NCBI RefSeq assembly: GCF_029953285.1
Contig: NZ_JASAOI010000059.1
Location: 46,606-110,605 of the forward strand
DNA: 64,000 bases
Direction of reading: 5' to 3'
From: Yinghuangia seranimata
GTDB lineage: Bacteria; Actinomycetota; Actinomycetes; Streptomycetales; Streptomycetaceae
The notes under the pieces were generated by a model that saw only the letters and a list, made by a program, of their open reading frames with translations, was not told where the DNA came from and did no database searches. Positions 8,254 through 16,328 of the stretch are shown here, piece by piece (the stretch's first letter is position 1; every line of letters begins with the position of its first letter). The translations under genes and the position numbers were made by a program.

Positions 8254-8850
8254 ATGTCACGCACCGCCCACGGACAGCCCGCGCCCGGACGCCCCCGCAG
8301 CGAATCGGCGCGGATCGCCGTCCTCCACGCCGTCGACGACATGCTCGTCGAGCAGGGGTACGCGGCGATGACCATGAAAGGCATCGCCGAACGCGCCGGA
8401 GTCGGGCGCCAGACCGTCTACCGGTGGTGGTCCACCAAGGCGGAGATCCTGCTGGAGGCGAGCACGTCCGACGCCGCCCACGAGTTGGACGTCGAGCCGC
8501 GGGCTCGTCCCGCCGACGACCTCCTGGCCTTCCTCGAAGCGCTGACCACCTTCCTCACCACCTCGCCGGCCGGCCTCGCCTACCGGGCACTGCTGGGCGA
8601 AGCGCAGCACGACACCGCGGTACGCGAACTCGTCCGCGCCGCCGACCTCATCGGCACGGCCACCTCGGCCGTCCTCGCGCGCGTACGCCCCCACGCCGCC
8701 GCCATGCCCGCTCCGCCACTGGCCGCCGCCCAACTCGCCGGCCCTGTCGTCGCGGTCATCCTGGAAACCGGGGTCCCCCTAACACCGGCCCAACTCGCCG
8801 ATCACACAAGGCTTCTCCTCGGCGCGTGGACAGCAGGCCCGCAGCGCTGA
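8254..8850 (+). CDS. TetR family regulator of the divergent SIP gene
   Basis: 198 residues. The N-terminal helix-turn-helix (TMKGIAERAGVGRQTVYRWW near residues 46-65) is followed by an all-helical ligand domain of normal length with a TetR_C-like stretch (FLTTSPAGLAYRALLGEAQHD). The ATG at 8254 lies about 10 nt from a GATAAT -10 box and lacks a Shine-Dalgarno, suggesting a leaderless or nearly leaderless message. Two copies of a palindrome in the 127-nt divergent region indicate that it represses itself and SIP. Confidence 0.9.
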   Translation: MSRTAHGQPAPGRPRSESARIAVLHAVDDMLVEQGYAAMTMKGIAERAGVGRQTVYRWWSTKAEILLEASTSDAAHELDVEPRARPADDLLAFLEALTTFLTTSPAGLAYRALLGEAQHDTAVRELVRAADLIGTATSAVLARVRPHAAAMPAPPLAAAQLAGPVVAVILETGVPLTPAQLADHTRLLLGAWTAGPQR

Positions 8851-8981
8851 GCCGCCTCGCGCAACCCGAGACGGTTGGCCACCCACGGAGCAACAGGTGG
8901 GGAAATCCAAGGCTGTGGCGATATTTCGTGCCGGTCCGGCGGCTGGGTGCGTGCGACGTTTCGTGGTCGCGCCCCGGCGGT

Positions 8982-9968
8982 TCAGGCCGCGAGTGTGTCG
9001 AGCCAGCCTGTCAGCAGACGGTTGACCTCCTCGGGGCTTTCCTGCTGGACCCAGTGACCGCAGTTCTCCAGGAGGTGCGAGGCGGTCAGGCCGGGGAGGG
9101 TGGTGGGGAAGGCGTCTATGGCGTCGGACATCCAGGTGGTGGAGGCGTCGAGGGCGCCGCCGATGAACAGGGACGGCTGCGTGATCGGCGCTCCGCGCAG
9201 GGGTGCGAGGTCTTCCCAGTCGCGGTCCATGCTGCGGTAGCGGTTGAGGGCGCCGGTCAGACCCGTGCGCTCGAACTCTCCGGCGTAGACGTCGAGGTCT
9301 TCCTCGGTCAGCCAGGCCGGGAGGGTGCCGGCGGGAAATCGGTCACGCAGCCGTCCGCCGCGGGCGACGAAGTGCGGGTCGGGCTCGCCCTCGGCGGGCA
9401 TGGTGTCGGCGGACAGGGCGGCGTAGAAGCCCGCGAGCCAACCCCGGACGTCGGGCTCGATCTCCGTCTCGGCGCGGCCGGGCTCCTGGAAGTAGGAGAC
9501 GTAGAACTCCTGCTCGGGTCCGCCGATCCGACCGAAGATGTCGCTGGGGCGGGGGCCGCCGGGTGGCGCATAGGGGACGCTCAGCAGGGCGACGGCCTGG
9601 AAGACTTCGGGATGGAGCAGGGCGGAGGTGGCGGCGATGTTGGAGCCCCAGTCATGGCCGACGACCACCGCGCTCTCCTCGCCGAGGGCGTGCACGAGGG
9701 CGACGTTGTCCTCCACCAGGTCCAGCATCCCGTAGGCGTCGGTTGCCGCGGGCTTGGATGAGCGGCCGTAGCCGCGCACGTCGAGCGCCACAGCCCGGTA
9801 GCCGGCCGCGGCAAGGGCCGGGAGCTGGCGCCGCCAGGAGTACCAGGACTCGGGAAAACCGTGAACGAGCAGGACCAGCGGACCGGAGCCCTGCTCGACC
9901 GCGTGCAGGCGCCCGGCGGGGGCGTCGACGATGAGGTGGCGGAGCGGAGCGGACGGCTCGGACTGCAT
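8982..9968 (-). CDS. Alpha/beta hydrolase, epoxide hydrolase type
   Basis: 328 residues from ATG 9968 (GAGGAG upstream). HGFPESW (about residues 37-43) provides the oxyanion loop, and GHDWGS (about 106-111) carries an Asp nucleophile as in epoxide hydrolases and haloalkane dehalogenases rather than Ser. The catalytic His is in GHWVQQE near residue 303. The cap has the tyrosines expected for epoxide opening. A soluble cytoplasmic enzyme; substrate unknown. Divergent from an XRE-cupin regulator, its likely controller. Confidence 0.9.
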   Translation of the reverse strand: MQSEPSAPLRHLIVDAPAGRLHAVEQGSGPLVLLVHGFPESWYSWRRQLPALAAAGYRAVALDVRGYGRSSKPAATDAYGMLDLVEDNVALVHALGEESAVVVGHDWGSNIAATSALLHPEVFQAVALLSVPYAPPGGPRPSDIFGRIGGPEQEFYVSYFQEPGRAETEIEPDVRGWLAGFYAALSADTMPAEGEPDPHFVARGGRLRDRFPAGTLPAWLTEEDLDVYAGEFERTGLTGALNRYRSMDRDWEDLAPLRGAPITQPSLFIGGALDASTTWMSDAIDAFPTTLPGLTASHLLENCGHWVQQESPEEVNRLLTGWLDTLAA

Positions 9969-10044
9969 GGGGTCTCCTCGGTCAACCGGCGGACGCGGGC
10001 ACCCATGGATCATGCGCGGCGGTGACCGGCCGACGCGACCCGCG

Positions 10045-10059
10045 TTGCCGGAATGGCAA
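10045..10059. promoter_or_regulatory. Inverted repeat TTGCC-N5-GGCAA upstream of the XRE-cupin gene
   Basis: Perfect 5-bp arms between the divergent hydrolase and XRE-cupin genes, immediately followed by GCAA-AC-TTGC. Probable operator of the adjacent regulator; it also overlaps an alternative ATG (10053), favouring the downstream GTG as the true start. Confidence 0.45.
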
Positions 10060-10109
10060 ACTTGCAGGACAGAACGCTGGAAGGACACGTCCGGAAGGAG
10101 CCGGGGCCG

Positions 10110-10721
10110 GTGACAGACGACGACATGGCCGACACGCTCGCGGCGATGGGCCCCCGGCTGCGGGCCGCGCGCGAACGCCGCGGCGCCACGCTCACCGCAG
10201 TCAGCTGCGCAACCGGCATCTCCCCGAGCACGCTGTCGCGGATCGAGACCGGCCGCCGCAAGCCCACCCTGGAAGCGGTGTTGCAGTTGGCGAAGGAGTA
10301 CGGCGTCTCCCTGGACGAGCTGGCCGGCGCCGCCCCCGCCTCCGAGCCGAGCACCTCCACGACCCGGCGTGTCGGCGACGGCAAGGCGGTGCTGCCGCTG
10401 ACCCGGTATGTCGGGGGCCTGCACGCCCACAAACACGTCCTGCCCACCGTCCAGGACCCGCCCGCGCGGCCCCGGCAGGTCGCCCACAACGGCTGGGAAT
10501 GGCTGTGCGTCCTGTACGGGCGGCTATGGCTCGCACTCGGCGACCAGGACCTCATCCTGAGAGCCGGCGACGTCGCCGAGTTCGACACCCGCAGCCCCCA
10601 CGGGGTCGCGAACGCCGGCCCCGGCGGCCCCGTCGAGTACCTGATCATGTTCGGGCCACAGGGAGAACGCCTGCGACCGCGCACCCCGCCCGCCCCCGGC
10701 CTCGACCCCGTGGCCCAGTAG
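10110..10721 (+). CDS. XRE helix-turn-helix regulator with C-terminal cupin
   Basis: 203 residues from GTG 10110 (AAGGAG about 9 nt upstream); an ATG at 10053 in frame is the alternative. The lambda-repressor-type helix-turn-helix is at about residues 13-65 (SCATGISPSTLSRIETGRRK). A cupin fold follows (LYGRLWLALGDQDLILRAGDVAEFD, then HGVANAGPGGPVEYLIMFG). This is the classical small-molecule-responsive MerR-unrelated XRE-cupin design. It is divergent from the epoxide hydrolase and probably regulates it. Confidence 0.87.
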   Translation: MTDDDMADTLAAMGPRLRAARERRGATLTAVSCATGISPSTLSRIETGRRKPTLEAVLQLAKEYGVSLDELAGAAPASEPSTSTTRRVGDGKAVLPLTRYVGGLHAHKHVLPTVQDPPARPRQVAHNGWEWLCVLYGRLWLALGDQDLILRAGDVAEFDTRSPHGVANAGPGGPVEYLIMFGPQGERLRPRTPPAPGLDPVAQ

Positions 10722-10860
10722 CAGCAGCACCGCTTTCCTTGCCGGGTCTACCGTTGTCGCTCCGCCGGAAGAGCCCCTACCGGTATTGCGTGGGACCGTG
10801 ACGTAACCATCAAGTGTCTTATTTCGCCTGCGAGTTCGCAGGCACTCCTGTGAAAACCAC

Positions 10861-11220
10861 CAGTACGGCCGACGAACGGCAGCGTACTGGCTCGCCGCCC
10901 GGGTCGACGACGGTCGGGACGCCGAGCTCACGCAGGGCTTCCTGGCCGCGCGCGTTGCCGCGAACGGCGACCTGACCGGGGACGTCCTTCCCGAACTGCC
11001 GCCGCAGATCGCAGCGGTCGTCCGGCCGCTGGCTGAGGCGGCCCGCGGCGGCGCCGCACGACCCGAGGACGCGTCCGACGCCGCCGAGCCGAACACCGAC
11101 GCGCGAGCCGGGCTCCCCGAGATCCTCGTCACCCGGCCCTGGACCCTCAAACGCCCGCGTTCCCGCTCCGCCGCCCTCCCCGACCTCACCGCCGTCGACA
11201 TCGCGTCACCGTGGCGAATC
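10861..11220 (+). pseudogene. DUF4132/HEAT-type protein fragment
   Basis: An open stretch of about 120 codons with good actinobacterial codon use reads YGRRTAAYWLAARV, later LPELPPQIAAVVRPLAEAA, and then GLPEILVTRPWTLKRPR. The last motif resembles the LPEVLxxPPW junction before the DUF4132 domain of large WGR/HEAT proteins, which exceed 1000 residues. No start exists (an in-frame TAA is at 10804) and the homologous part ends near 11220 while the frame runs on antisense to the next gene. A relic; the family call is moderate. Confidence 0.4.
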
Positions 11221-11244
11221 TCGGCGATGCTGCCACCGTCGCGG

Positions 11245-11859
11245 TCAGGCCGCCGCAGTGAGGCGAGTGCGGAGGTGGGTGCGACCGGTGGTGATCAGTC
11301 GCTCGACGTCGTCTGCCTCGGACCAGGCGGCGTAGGGGTGGGCGGCTGCGGCGAGTTCGGCGTACAGGACCAGTGTTCCGGTCCTACGGGCCAGTTTGTG
11401 GCAGGCCCATTTGACGGAGGTTTCCGTGGCGGCGGCGTCGAGCTCGCCCTGGGCGTCGGTGATCTTGTCGGTGATGAAGTCGCGGTTGGGGGCGAGGCCC
11501 GGGTCGGACGCGAGGCGGGCGGCCGGCGTGGCGGCGGCTTGTGGGTTTCCGGCCAGGCGCAGGATGCGGGCCTCGAGGGCGTTCATGGCGACGACGGGGG
11601 ACCAGACGTTGTAGTTCGGCAGGCCGTCGCGGCCGATCGGTGTCGTGACCGCCGACGTCACCGAGCCCAGGACGCCCAGCGCTTCGTCGTCGCGGTCAAG
11701 GGCCCACAGGTATAGCGAGAGGTCGAGGGTTTCGTAGAGCTCGGTCATGCGTGTGTGCGACCACCGCTTGGCCAGTGAGGTCTTGAAGCGTGCGAGGTGG
11801 CGGTTGGGTTCCCCGTCGGGCTGGGCGTCGGGTGGGACGGGCGCGGTGGGCTTGGGCAC
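11245..11859 (-). CDS. Hypothetical alpha-helical protein
   Basis: 204 residues from GTG 11859 (AAGGA 8 nt upstream); GTG 11919 and ATG 11907 are alternatives lacking ribosome sites. The protein is soluble and mostly helical with TELYETLDLSLYLWALDRDDEALGVL near residue 40 (a TPR-like look) and a Trp/Cys motif SVKWACHKLARR near 160. I tentatively think of the DUF6707 group but cannot prove it. It may be cotranscribed behind the PEBP gene on the same strand (gap about 90 nt). Confidence 0.6.
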   Translation of the reverse strand: MPKPTAPVPPDAQPDGEPNRHLARFKTSLAKRWSHTRMTELYETLDLSLYLWALDRDDEALGVLGSVTSAVTTPIGRDGLPNYNVWSPVVAMNALEARILRLAGNPQAAATPAARLASDPGLAPNRDFITDKITDAQGELDAAATETSVKWACHKLARRTGTLVLYAELAAAAHPYAAWSEADDVERLITTGRTHLRTRLTAAA

Positions 11860-11946
11860 GAGCGGGATCCTTGCAGCGGCTGGTATCGGCGGCTGAAAGT
11901 ACAGCATGGCCGAGATCACCGCTGGGCACGGACGTTGCGCCAGCGG

Positions 11947-12453
11947 TCAGGGCGTACGGCTGACGAAGTGGCTCCCCGCGACCGCAGTGGCGAGGCCGTG
12001 GCTGCGGGCGAAGGTTCGGAGGTCGAAGCCGCCTCGTGGGGCGCCCTCCAGGTTGGTCGCTGCGGGCTCGATGGGGCCGGGTTGGCGGAAGACCACGAGC
12101 GCGTAGCGGTGTGGGCCTGTGCCGCTGGGAGGCTGGGCGCCCTGGTAGTTCGTCACTACGTCGCCTGCTGTGACGTCCTCGCCCGGCACGTTGACCACCA
12201 GCCAGTGGAGCCAGGAGCGGTAGCTGGGGGAGCGGCGGCTGGGGGCGTCCGGGTCGACCATGCAGACGGTGTAGAGCGCGTCGGCCTGGTGGGGCCAGTG
12301 GAGGGAGACGGGCGGGTTCCACACCTGGGCGGGCGTCAACTCGTTGCCGGAGGCGACGTCCAGGCCGCTGCCGTACGACGCGCGCAGCACGTCGCTCGGG
12401 GCCGTGTCCAGGACATCGGGCACCAGGCCGCTCGTCTCGAACTCGTTTGCCAT
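11947..12453 (-). CDS. PEBP family protein, eukaryote-like subtype
   Basis: 168 residues. The phosphatidylethanolamine-binding fold signatures are CMVDPDAPSR (64-73), WLHWLVVNVPG (81-91) and GPHRYALVVFRQP (113-125). These motifs match the RKIP/Tfs1/FT type of eukaryotes more closely than the bacterial YbhB type, one example of which lies at 63190 in this same window. The anion-binding pocket residues Asp, His and the PHRY motif are present. ATG 12453 is a clear start. The function in bacteria is unknown. Confidence 0.88.
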   Translation of the reverse strand: MANEFETSGLVPDVLDTAPSDVLRASYGSGLDVASGNELTPAQVWNPPVSLHWPHQADALYTVCMVDPDAPSRRSPSYRSWLHWLVVNVPGEDVTAGDVVTNYQGAQPPSGTGPHRYALVVFRQPGPIEPAATNLEGAPRGGFDLRTFARSHGLATAVAGSHFVSRTP

Positions 12454-12600
12454 GTTCGCTGCCTCCGCTGCACCGATGCTGCCCGCTTGTGCGGGTCGAT
12501 CTTCGCAACGCGCGCGGTGCATGGGTCGGTGGCGGGGCCGATGTTCACCCGTTCGTCGGTGTGCGGCCGGTCTCAGGCTGCCCGGGGAATTATGGGTTTG

Positions 12601-12635
12601 TACTCCGTACAGCGTACCGTACGCTGTACGGAGTA
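12601..12635. promoter_or_regulatory. 35-bp perfect palindrome, probable operator
   Basis: The left arm TACTCCGTACAGCGTAC is mirrored exactly by GTACGCTGTACGGAGTA around a single central C (12618). It lies 29 nt upstream of the SnoaL-like start and 148 nt from the divergent PEBP start. A TetR-type regulator would fit such a long site, but none is adjacent. Confidence 0.75.
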
Positions 12636-12663
12636 ACGCGCACCTGTGCAGTGAGGAGCACCC

Positions 12664-13089
12664 ATGTATCAACCGACCGCCGAGGAACTGCAGGCCGTCG
12701 AGGCGTGGTTCGTCGCGTACGACGCGGTGGCCGAGCGCGGCGCGATCGAAGAGTTGGCCGATCTGGCGGTGTTCCCGATGAACGTGGCCACCGACGTGCC
12801 CGGCGGCCACGCCGCGGTGCGGCAGTGGACTCGGGAGGAGTACATCGAGGCGATGCGTGAGGCCATCGGCGGCGGAACCGCGGGGCTCGACCTCGCGTCG
12901 ACGCGGACTCCCCGCTTCGTCAGCGCGAACCTCGTCGTCGTGGAGACCGAGGCCACGATGACCTTCGAGGGGCAGCGGCAGAGCATGCACTACGTCGACC
13001 TGCTGGTGCGTACCGAGGGCGGCTGGGCGTTCCAGACGATGGTGCAGGGCGGCTGGGGCCACGGCTGGCCGACCGCCAAACGCGGCTGA
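12664..13089 (+). CDS. SnoaL-like / NTF2-fold protein
   Basis: 141 residues: AEELQAVEAWFVAYDAVAERG opens with the helix typical of SnoaL-like proteins, and the beta half ends with YVDLLVRTEGGWAFQTMVQGGWG. The fold hosts isomerases, hydrolases and stress proteins, so the function is not predictable. ATG 12664 has GAGGAG 6 nt upstream. Expression is probably controlled through the 35-bp palindrome just upstream. Confidence 0.82.
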   Translation: MYQPTAEELQAVEAWFVAYDAVAERGAIEELADLAVFPMNVATDVPGGHAAVRQWTREEYIEAMREAIGGGTAGLDLASTRTPRFVSANLVVVETEATMTFEGQRQSMHYVDLLVRTEGGWAFQTMVQGGWGHGWPTAKRG

Positions 13090-13146
13090 CCGCAAAGGCG
13101 TTGGCGTCGGGGACGTCCGGCGTCCTGGTCGCCGTGCGCGGGTCTG

Positions 13147-14172
13147 TCACCTCCGATACCGCTGGGCCACCGCCGCGAAGGCGACCTTGGGTTCCCAGTC
13201 CATGTCGGGGTAGGTCCGCCCGCGGCGTCCCTCGAGAAGTTTGACGATGCCCAGGCCGGCCCGGTCCAAGTCGTCCCTGGGGTCGCCGTCCGGGCGGTGC
13301 GGGTAGCCGGGCAGGGCGAACAGGAACACGAACGCGCTGTCCACGCCCTCTGTTTCGAAGATCTCCAGTAGTTCGCTCAGGTACGCGGCCTGGCCGGGCT
13401 CGTCGCGCTCGTAGATGTTGTTCAGCCGTACCGGGGCCTTGGTCTTCGGGTCGTACTCGACCACTTCCAGCACCCGCCCGCCGCGGTCTCCCGCGCCGCG
13501 GTAGGCCGCGGTGCCGAATCCGGTGATGGCGAGCGGTTTCGGGCCTTGCGCCAGGGTGCGCACGGCGTCGCGGAACCGGTCGGCGACCTCGGCGGAGCGG
13601 ATCAGCTCGAACGTCACGAAGTCGAAGGGGGTCCAGTCTACCTGCTCGAACTGGATGGCCGCGTAGGTGAGTTCGCCCTGGAAGCGCTCGCGGACCGTGG
13701 CCGCGGCGTCGTGGAGGAACGCGTTGATGCGCACGCCGAGTTCGCGCATCGCCTCGGCCCGCCGCTCGGGTCGGCCCATCAGCTGCTCGACCCGTTCCTC
13801 GGGACTGTCTCCGGGCAGGAACCCGCGGTTCATCACGCTCAGTTCGACCCCCGCGACGAACACGACCGCGGCTCCCTGTCGCCGGAGCCGCTCCGCCCGC
13901 TCGGCGCAGTCGCGGAAAAGCGTGAGGATCTGCTCCGGATCCAGCTCCAGCGGATAGGGCGAGAACCAGACCTCCAGGCCGAGTTCGGCGGCGGCGTCGG
14001 CGGCGAGTTCCAGCCGGTCCGGGTCGCCGCCGATGATCTGGACCGCGTTGCAGTGCAGGTCGTCGCGGATGATGGCGAGCTCGCGCCGGACCACCGCGGG
14101 GTCGAAGTGCTCGCGGGATATCTGGTCGTGCACGACGAATCCGGTGTCGTAGGTCATTCCTCGCGCTCGCAT
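13147..14172 (-). CDS. TIM-barrel protein of the actinobacterial 'abortive infection protein' group
   Basis: 341 residues from ATG 14172 (GAGAGGA upstream). Sequence blocks DLHCNAVQIIGGDPDRLE, LGLEVWFSPYPLELDPEQ, VVFVAGVELSVMNRG and PLAITGFGTAAYRGAGD follow the strand order of a glycoside-hydrolase-like (beta/alpha)8 barrel and match a family often labelled abortive infection protein in Streptomyces; that label has no experimental support I know of. In relatives the barrel strand reads ITEFG with a Glu, whereas here it is ITGFG, so a possible catalytic residue is missing. Divergent from a TetR gene. Confidence 0.8.
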   Translation of the reverse strand: MRARGMTYDTGFVVHDQISREHFDPAVVRRELAIIRDDLHCNAVQIIGGDPDRLELAADAAAELGLEVWFSPYPLELDPEQILTLFRDCAERAERLRRQGAAVVFVAGVELSVMNRGFLPGDSPEERVEQLMGRPERRAEAMRELGVRINAFLHDAAATVRERFQGELTYAAIQFEQVDWTPFDFVTFELIRSAEVADRFRDAVRTLAQGPKPLAITGFGTAAYRGAGDRGGRVLEVVEYDPKTKAPVRLNNIYERDEPGQAAYLSELLEIFETEGVDSAFVFLFALPGYPHRPDGDPRDDLDRAGLGIVKLLEGRRGRTYPDMDWEPKVAFAAVAQRYRR

Positions 14173-14237
14173 GCTGACGTCCTCTCTGCCGGTCTCGGTC
14201 CGGTCGAGGCTGCCAGGAAAAATGCGTGCGCGCAAGT

Positions 14238-14251
14238 TTGCGTACACGCAA
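14238..14251. promoter_or_regulatory. Operator-like repeat TTGCGT-AC-ACGCAA
   Basis: Six-bp perfect arms in the 117-nt region between the TIM-barrel and TetR genes, nested in a wider imperfect symmetry (CAAGTTTGCG / CGCAACTTTG) and flanked on both sides by TGCGTGCGCGCA direct repeats. Probable TetR operator controlling both promoters. Confidence 0.6.
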
Positions 14252-14289
14252 CTTTGCGTGCGCGCAGACCTGTGTGGAACGCTGGCGCC

Positions 14290-14940
14290 GTGACGACACC
14301 AGGGCTGCGGGAACGGAAGAAGCAGGCCACGCGTGAGGCGCTGCGTGAGGCGGCCCTGCGCCTGGCCGTGGAGCGCGGACCCGACCGGGTACGGGTGGAG
14401 GACATCGCCGAAGCGGCGGGGGTCTCGCCGCGTACGTACAACAACTACTTCGCCAGCCGCGAGCAGGCGATCGTCTCCGCTGTGACTGCGGACCGGGAGG
14501 AGCGGATCGCGGCAGCGGTCGCGGCCCGACCCTCGGGCGTACGCCTGGCCGACGCCGTCACCGATGCAGTGGTCGAGCAGTACACGAACACCGGCGAGCG
14601 CGAACACAAGGCGCTGCTGCTGATCACCACCCAGACCGCGCTGCGCGACGCGTTCCTCGACGCTACCGCCGGCATCGAACCCCCTCTCGCCGCGGTGATC
14701 GCCGAACGCCTGGGCGATGCCGGAGCGCACACAGCCCGCGTCCTCGCGGCGAGCGTGGCCGCGGCGGTGCGCATCGCGCTGGAAGGCTGGCTCCGGCCGA
14801 CCGAAGACGCAGATGCCGCCGGGAGTTTCGCCGCTGGAGGACTGGTCGTGCCCTCGGGCTCGCTGGCCGACCAGCTCCGCGCGGCGCTTGCCCCGCTCGC
14901 GCCGGCGTTCGACGCCGCCGAGCGACGCACCCAGCCGTGA
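14290..14940 (+). CDS. TetR family regulator
   Basis: 216 residues from GTG 14290. N-terminal LRERKKQATREALREAALRL leads into the helix-turn-helix (RVEDIAEAAGVSPRTYNNYF near residues 38-57). The ligand domain is Ala-rich and of normal length. Divergent from the TIM-barrel gene, with operator-like repeats in between. No Shine-Dalgarno is obvious before the GTG, so a short leader is likely. Confidence 0.88.
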   Translation: MTTPGLRERKKQATREALREAALRLAVERGPDRVRVEDIAEAAGVSPRTYNNYFASREQAIVSAVTADREERIAAAVAARPSGVRLADAVTDAVVEQYTNTGEREHKALLLITTQTALRDAFLDATAGIEPPLAAVIAERLGDAGAHTARVLAASVAAAVRIALEGWLRPTEDADAAGSFAAGGLVVPSGSLADQLRAALAPLAPAFDAAERRTQP

Positions 14941-14998
14941 AGTCGGCCCGACTGGCGCATCTGCTGGGCAAAGACCAGATCAGACGGCGAGTGCGGTA

Positions 14999-15260
14999 CT
15001 AGAGGGACGACATGGGACGCCGGTACGCCCGGTGGAGCACTTCCGCGGGCGGCGACGCCCAGCAGCAGTCCGGCCGGGGTGGACACCAGGACGACGAAGG
15101 TGGCCATACGGAGCGGGTGTTCGCCCCCGTCGTTCCAGTCGGCGCTGTCGTACGCCGTCATGTACAGGCTCGATGTACGCGCAGCCGTTGCCATGGCCCA
15201 CCACGGCAAGTCCCGGACCGTACCAACGGTGTTCGCGGTCTCTTCGTCGGCTGCGCGCAT
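14999..15260 (-). pseudogene. Small membrane protein gene with a frameshift
   Basis: ATG 15260 with GGGGGAAGC upstream starts MRAADEETANTVGTVRDLPW, followed by a hydrophobic helix (MATFVVLVSTPAGLLLGVAA, about residues 52-71). In that frame translation would run on antisense through the TetR gene. Removing one base near 15048 gives GVAAREVLHRAYRRPMSSL and a TAG at 14999-15001, a natural ending of about 86 residues. A single-base indel (real or sequencing) is therefore likely. Family unknown. Confidence 0.5.
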
Positions 15261-15300
15261 GCTTCCCCCTTGAAGCGTCCGGGGGCATGGGCGACGGTGC

Positions 15301-16029
15301 TCAGTCGATGGCTCCTCGTGCGGAGACGCCGTAGCCGGGACGGCCGGTGGTGCGTGCCCGGTAGGCGCGGCGCAGGCGCTCGTATCCGGCCGGGCCCTGC
15401 AGCGCGGCGGCTTCGTCGAGCGACGCCCACCGCCAGTCCACCGATTCGGCGTCGAGCCGGACGGCCGTGTCAGCAGGGATGGTGCCGGCGTCGAAGACGA
15501 ACTGCAGGACCGGTGCGGCCATCCGGCCGTCCCCGTCGGGGTCCTGCGGCCGCCAGTCGACGTCCAGGAGCGCACCGACGGACAGCCGGAGGCCGGTCTC
15601 CTCCTCCAACTCCCGGCTGGCGCAGGTGGCGGGGTCCTCGTCGTGGTCGAGGCAGCCTCCTGGCAGCAGCCACCCCTCGCGGTAGGACGCCTTCAGCAGC
15701 AGCACCCGGCCGTCCTCGTCAGTGAGCAGTACGGCCGCGCTGGTGTAGTGCAGCGGCAGTGTGGCCAGCCAGGCCTCGTGCGGGAGCAGCTGCCGGTCAC
15801 GGCTTCCCGTGGCAGCGACGCCCGCCGGAGTGGCGACCGGGGCGCGGGGCGGCGGGTCGGCCGCTGCGGTGACCGCTTGGCCGCGGTACTGCCGCACGGG
15901 CCACAGCTCCCCGAACAGGCCTGCCTCGTCGGGCTCGTCGGCGGCAACGAGTTCGGCGAACGATCCGCGCCGGACGACGCGCGTGCGGTCGTGGTCGTCT
16001 GCGTCGGGAGCGGGGGGCTGCATGGGCAC
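15301..16029 (-). CDS. NUDIX hydrolase
   Basis: 242 residues from GTG 16029 (GGAGG 7 nt upstream; ATG 16023 is an alternative). The Nudix box is perfect: G-x5-E-x7-RELEEETGL, starting GCLDHDE near residue 140, so a divalent-metal-dependent nucleoside-diphosphate-X hydrolase is expected. The ~95-residue N-terminal extension is Pro/Ala-rich and has no recognisable domain. The substrate cannot be told. Confidence 0.88.
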   Translation of the reverse strand: MPMQPPAPDADDHDRTRVVRRGSFAELVAADEPDEAGLFGELWPVRQYRGQAVTAAADPPPRAPVATPAGVAATGSRDRQLLPHEAWLATLPLHYTSAAVLLTDEDGRVLLLKASYREGWLLPGGCLDHDEDPATCASRELEEETGLRLSVGALLDVDWRPQDPDGDGRMAAPVLQFVFDAGTIPADTAVRLDAESVDWRWASLDEAAALQGPAGYERLRRAYRARTTGRPGYGVSARGAID

Positions 16030-16328
16030 GACGGGGCCTCCGATGCGGTGCGGCGGCGGGGCAGGGTGTCCAGCTTCGAGGGCGCGGACCACCTCGCGGC
16101 AGAGCGCACGGAGTCAGCAGGCGGGCGCACGAGTCGAACGCGCGCTCGACCAAACGTGCTTCCACGGCGCCCCGTCGCGGGCTGATGCACCGTCCCGCCC
16201 CACCTGCTCACCGCCACCTGGTTGGCCCAACCGGGCATACGCGGTCGCCCCGGCATACCCCTGCGCCGGCGTCACCGCCCCGATCACGGACGGTCGCGCC
16301 GGGTGGAGAAACCTGACAAAGTGGGCCA

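Noticed and set aside
14445..14998. Continuation of the small reverse-strand gene through the TetR gene
   Set aside because: The forward TetR gene has intact motifs; the reverse frame there is Arg/Ser-rich shadow and is explained by a frameshift near 15048.
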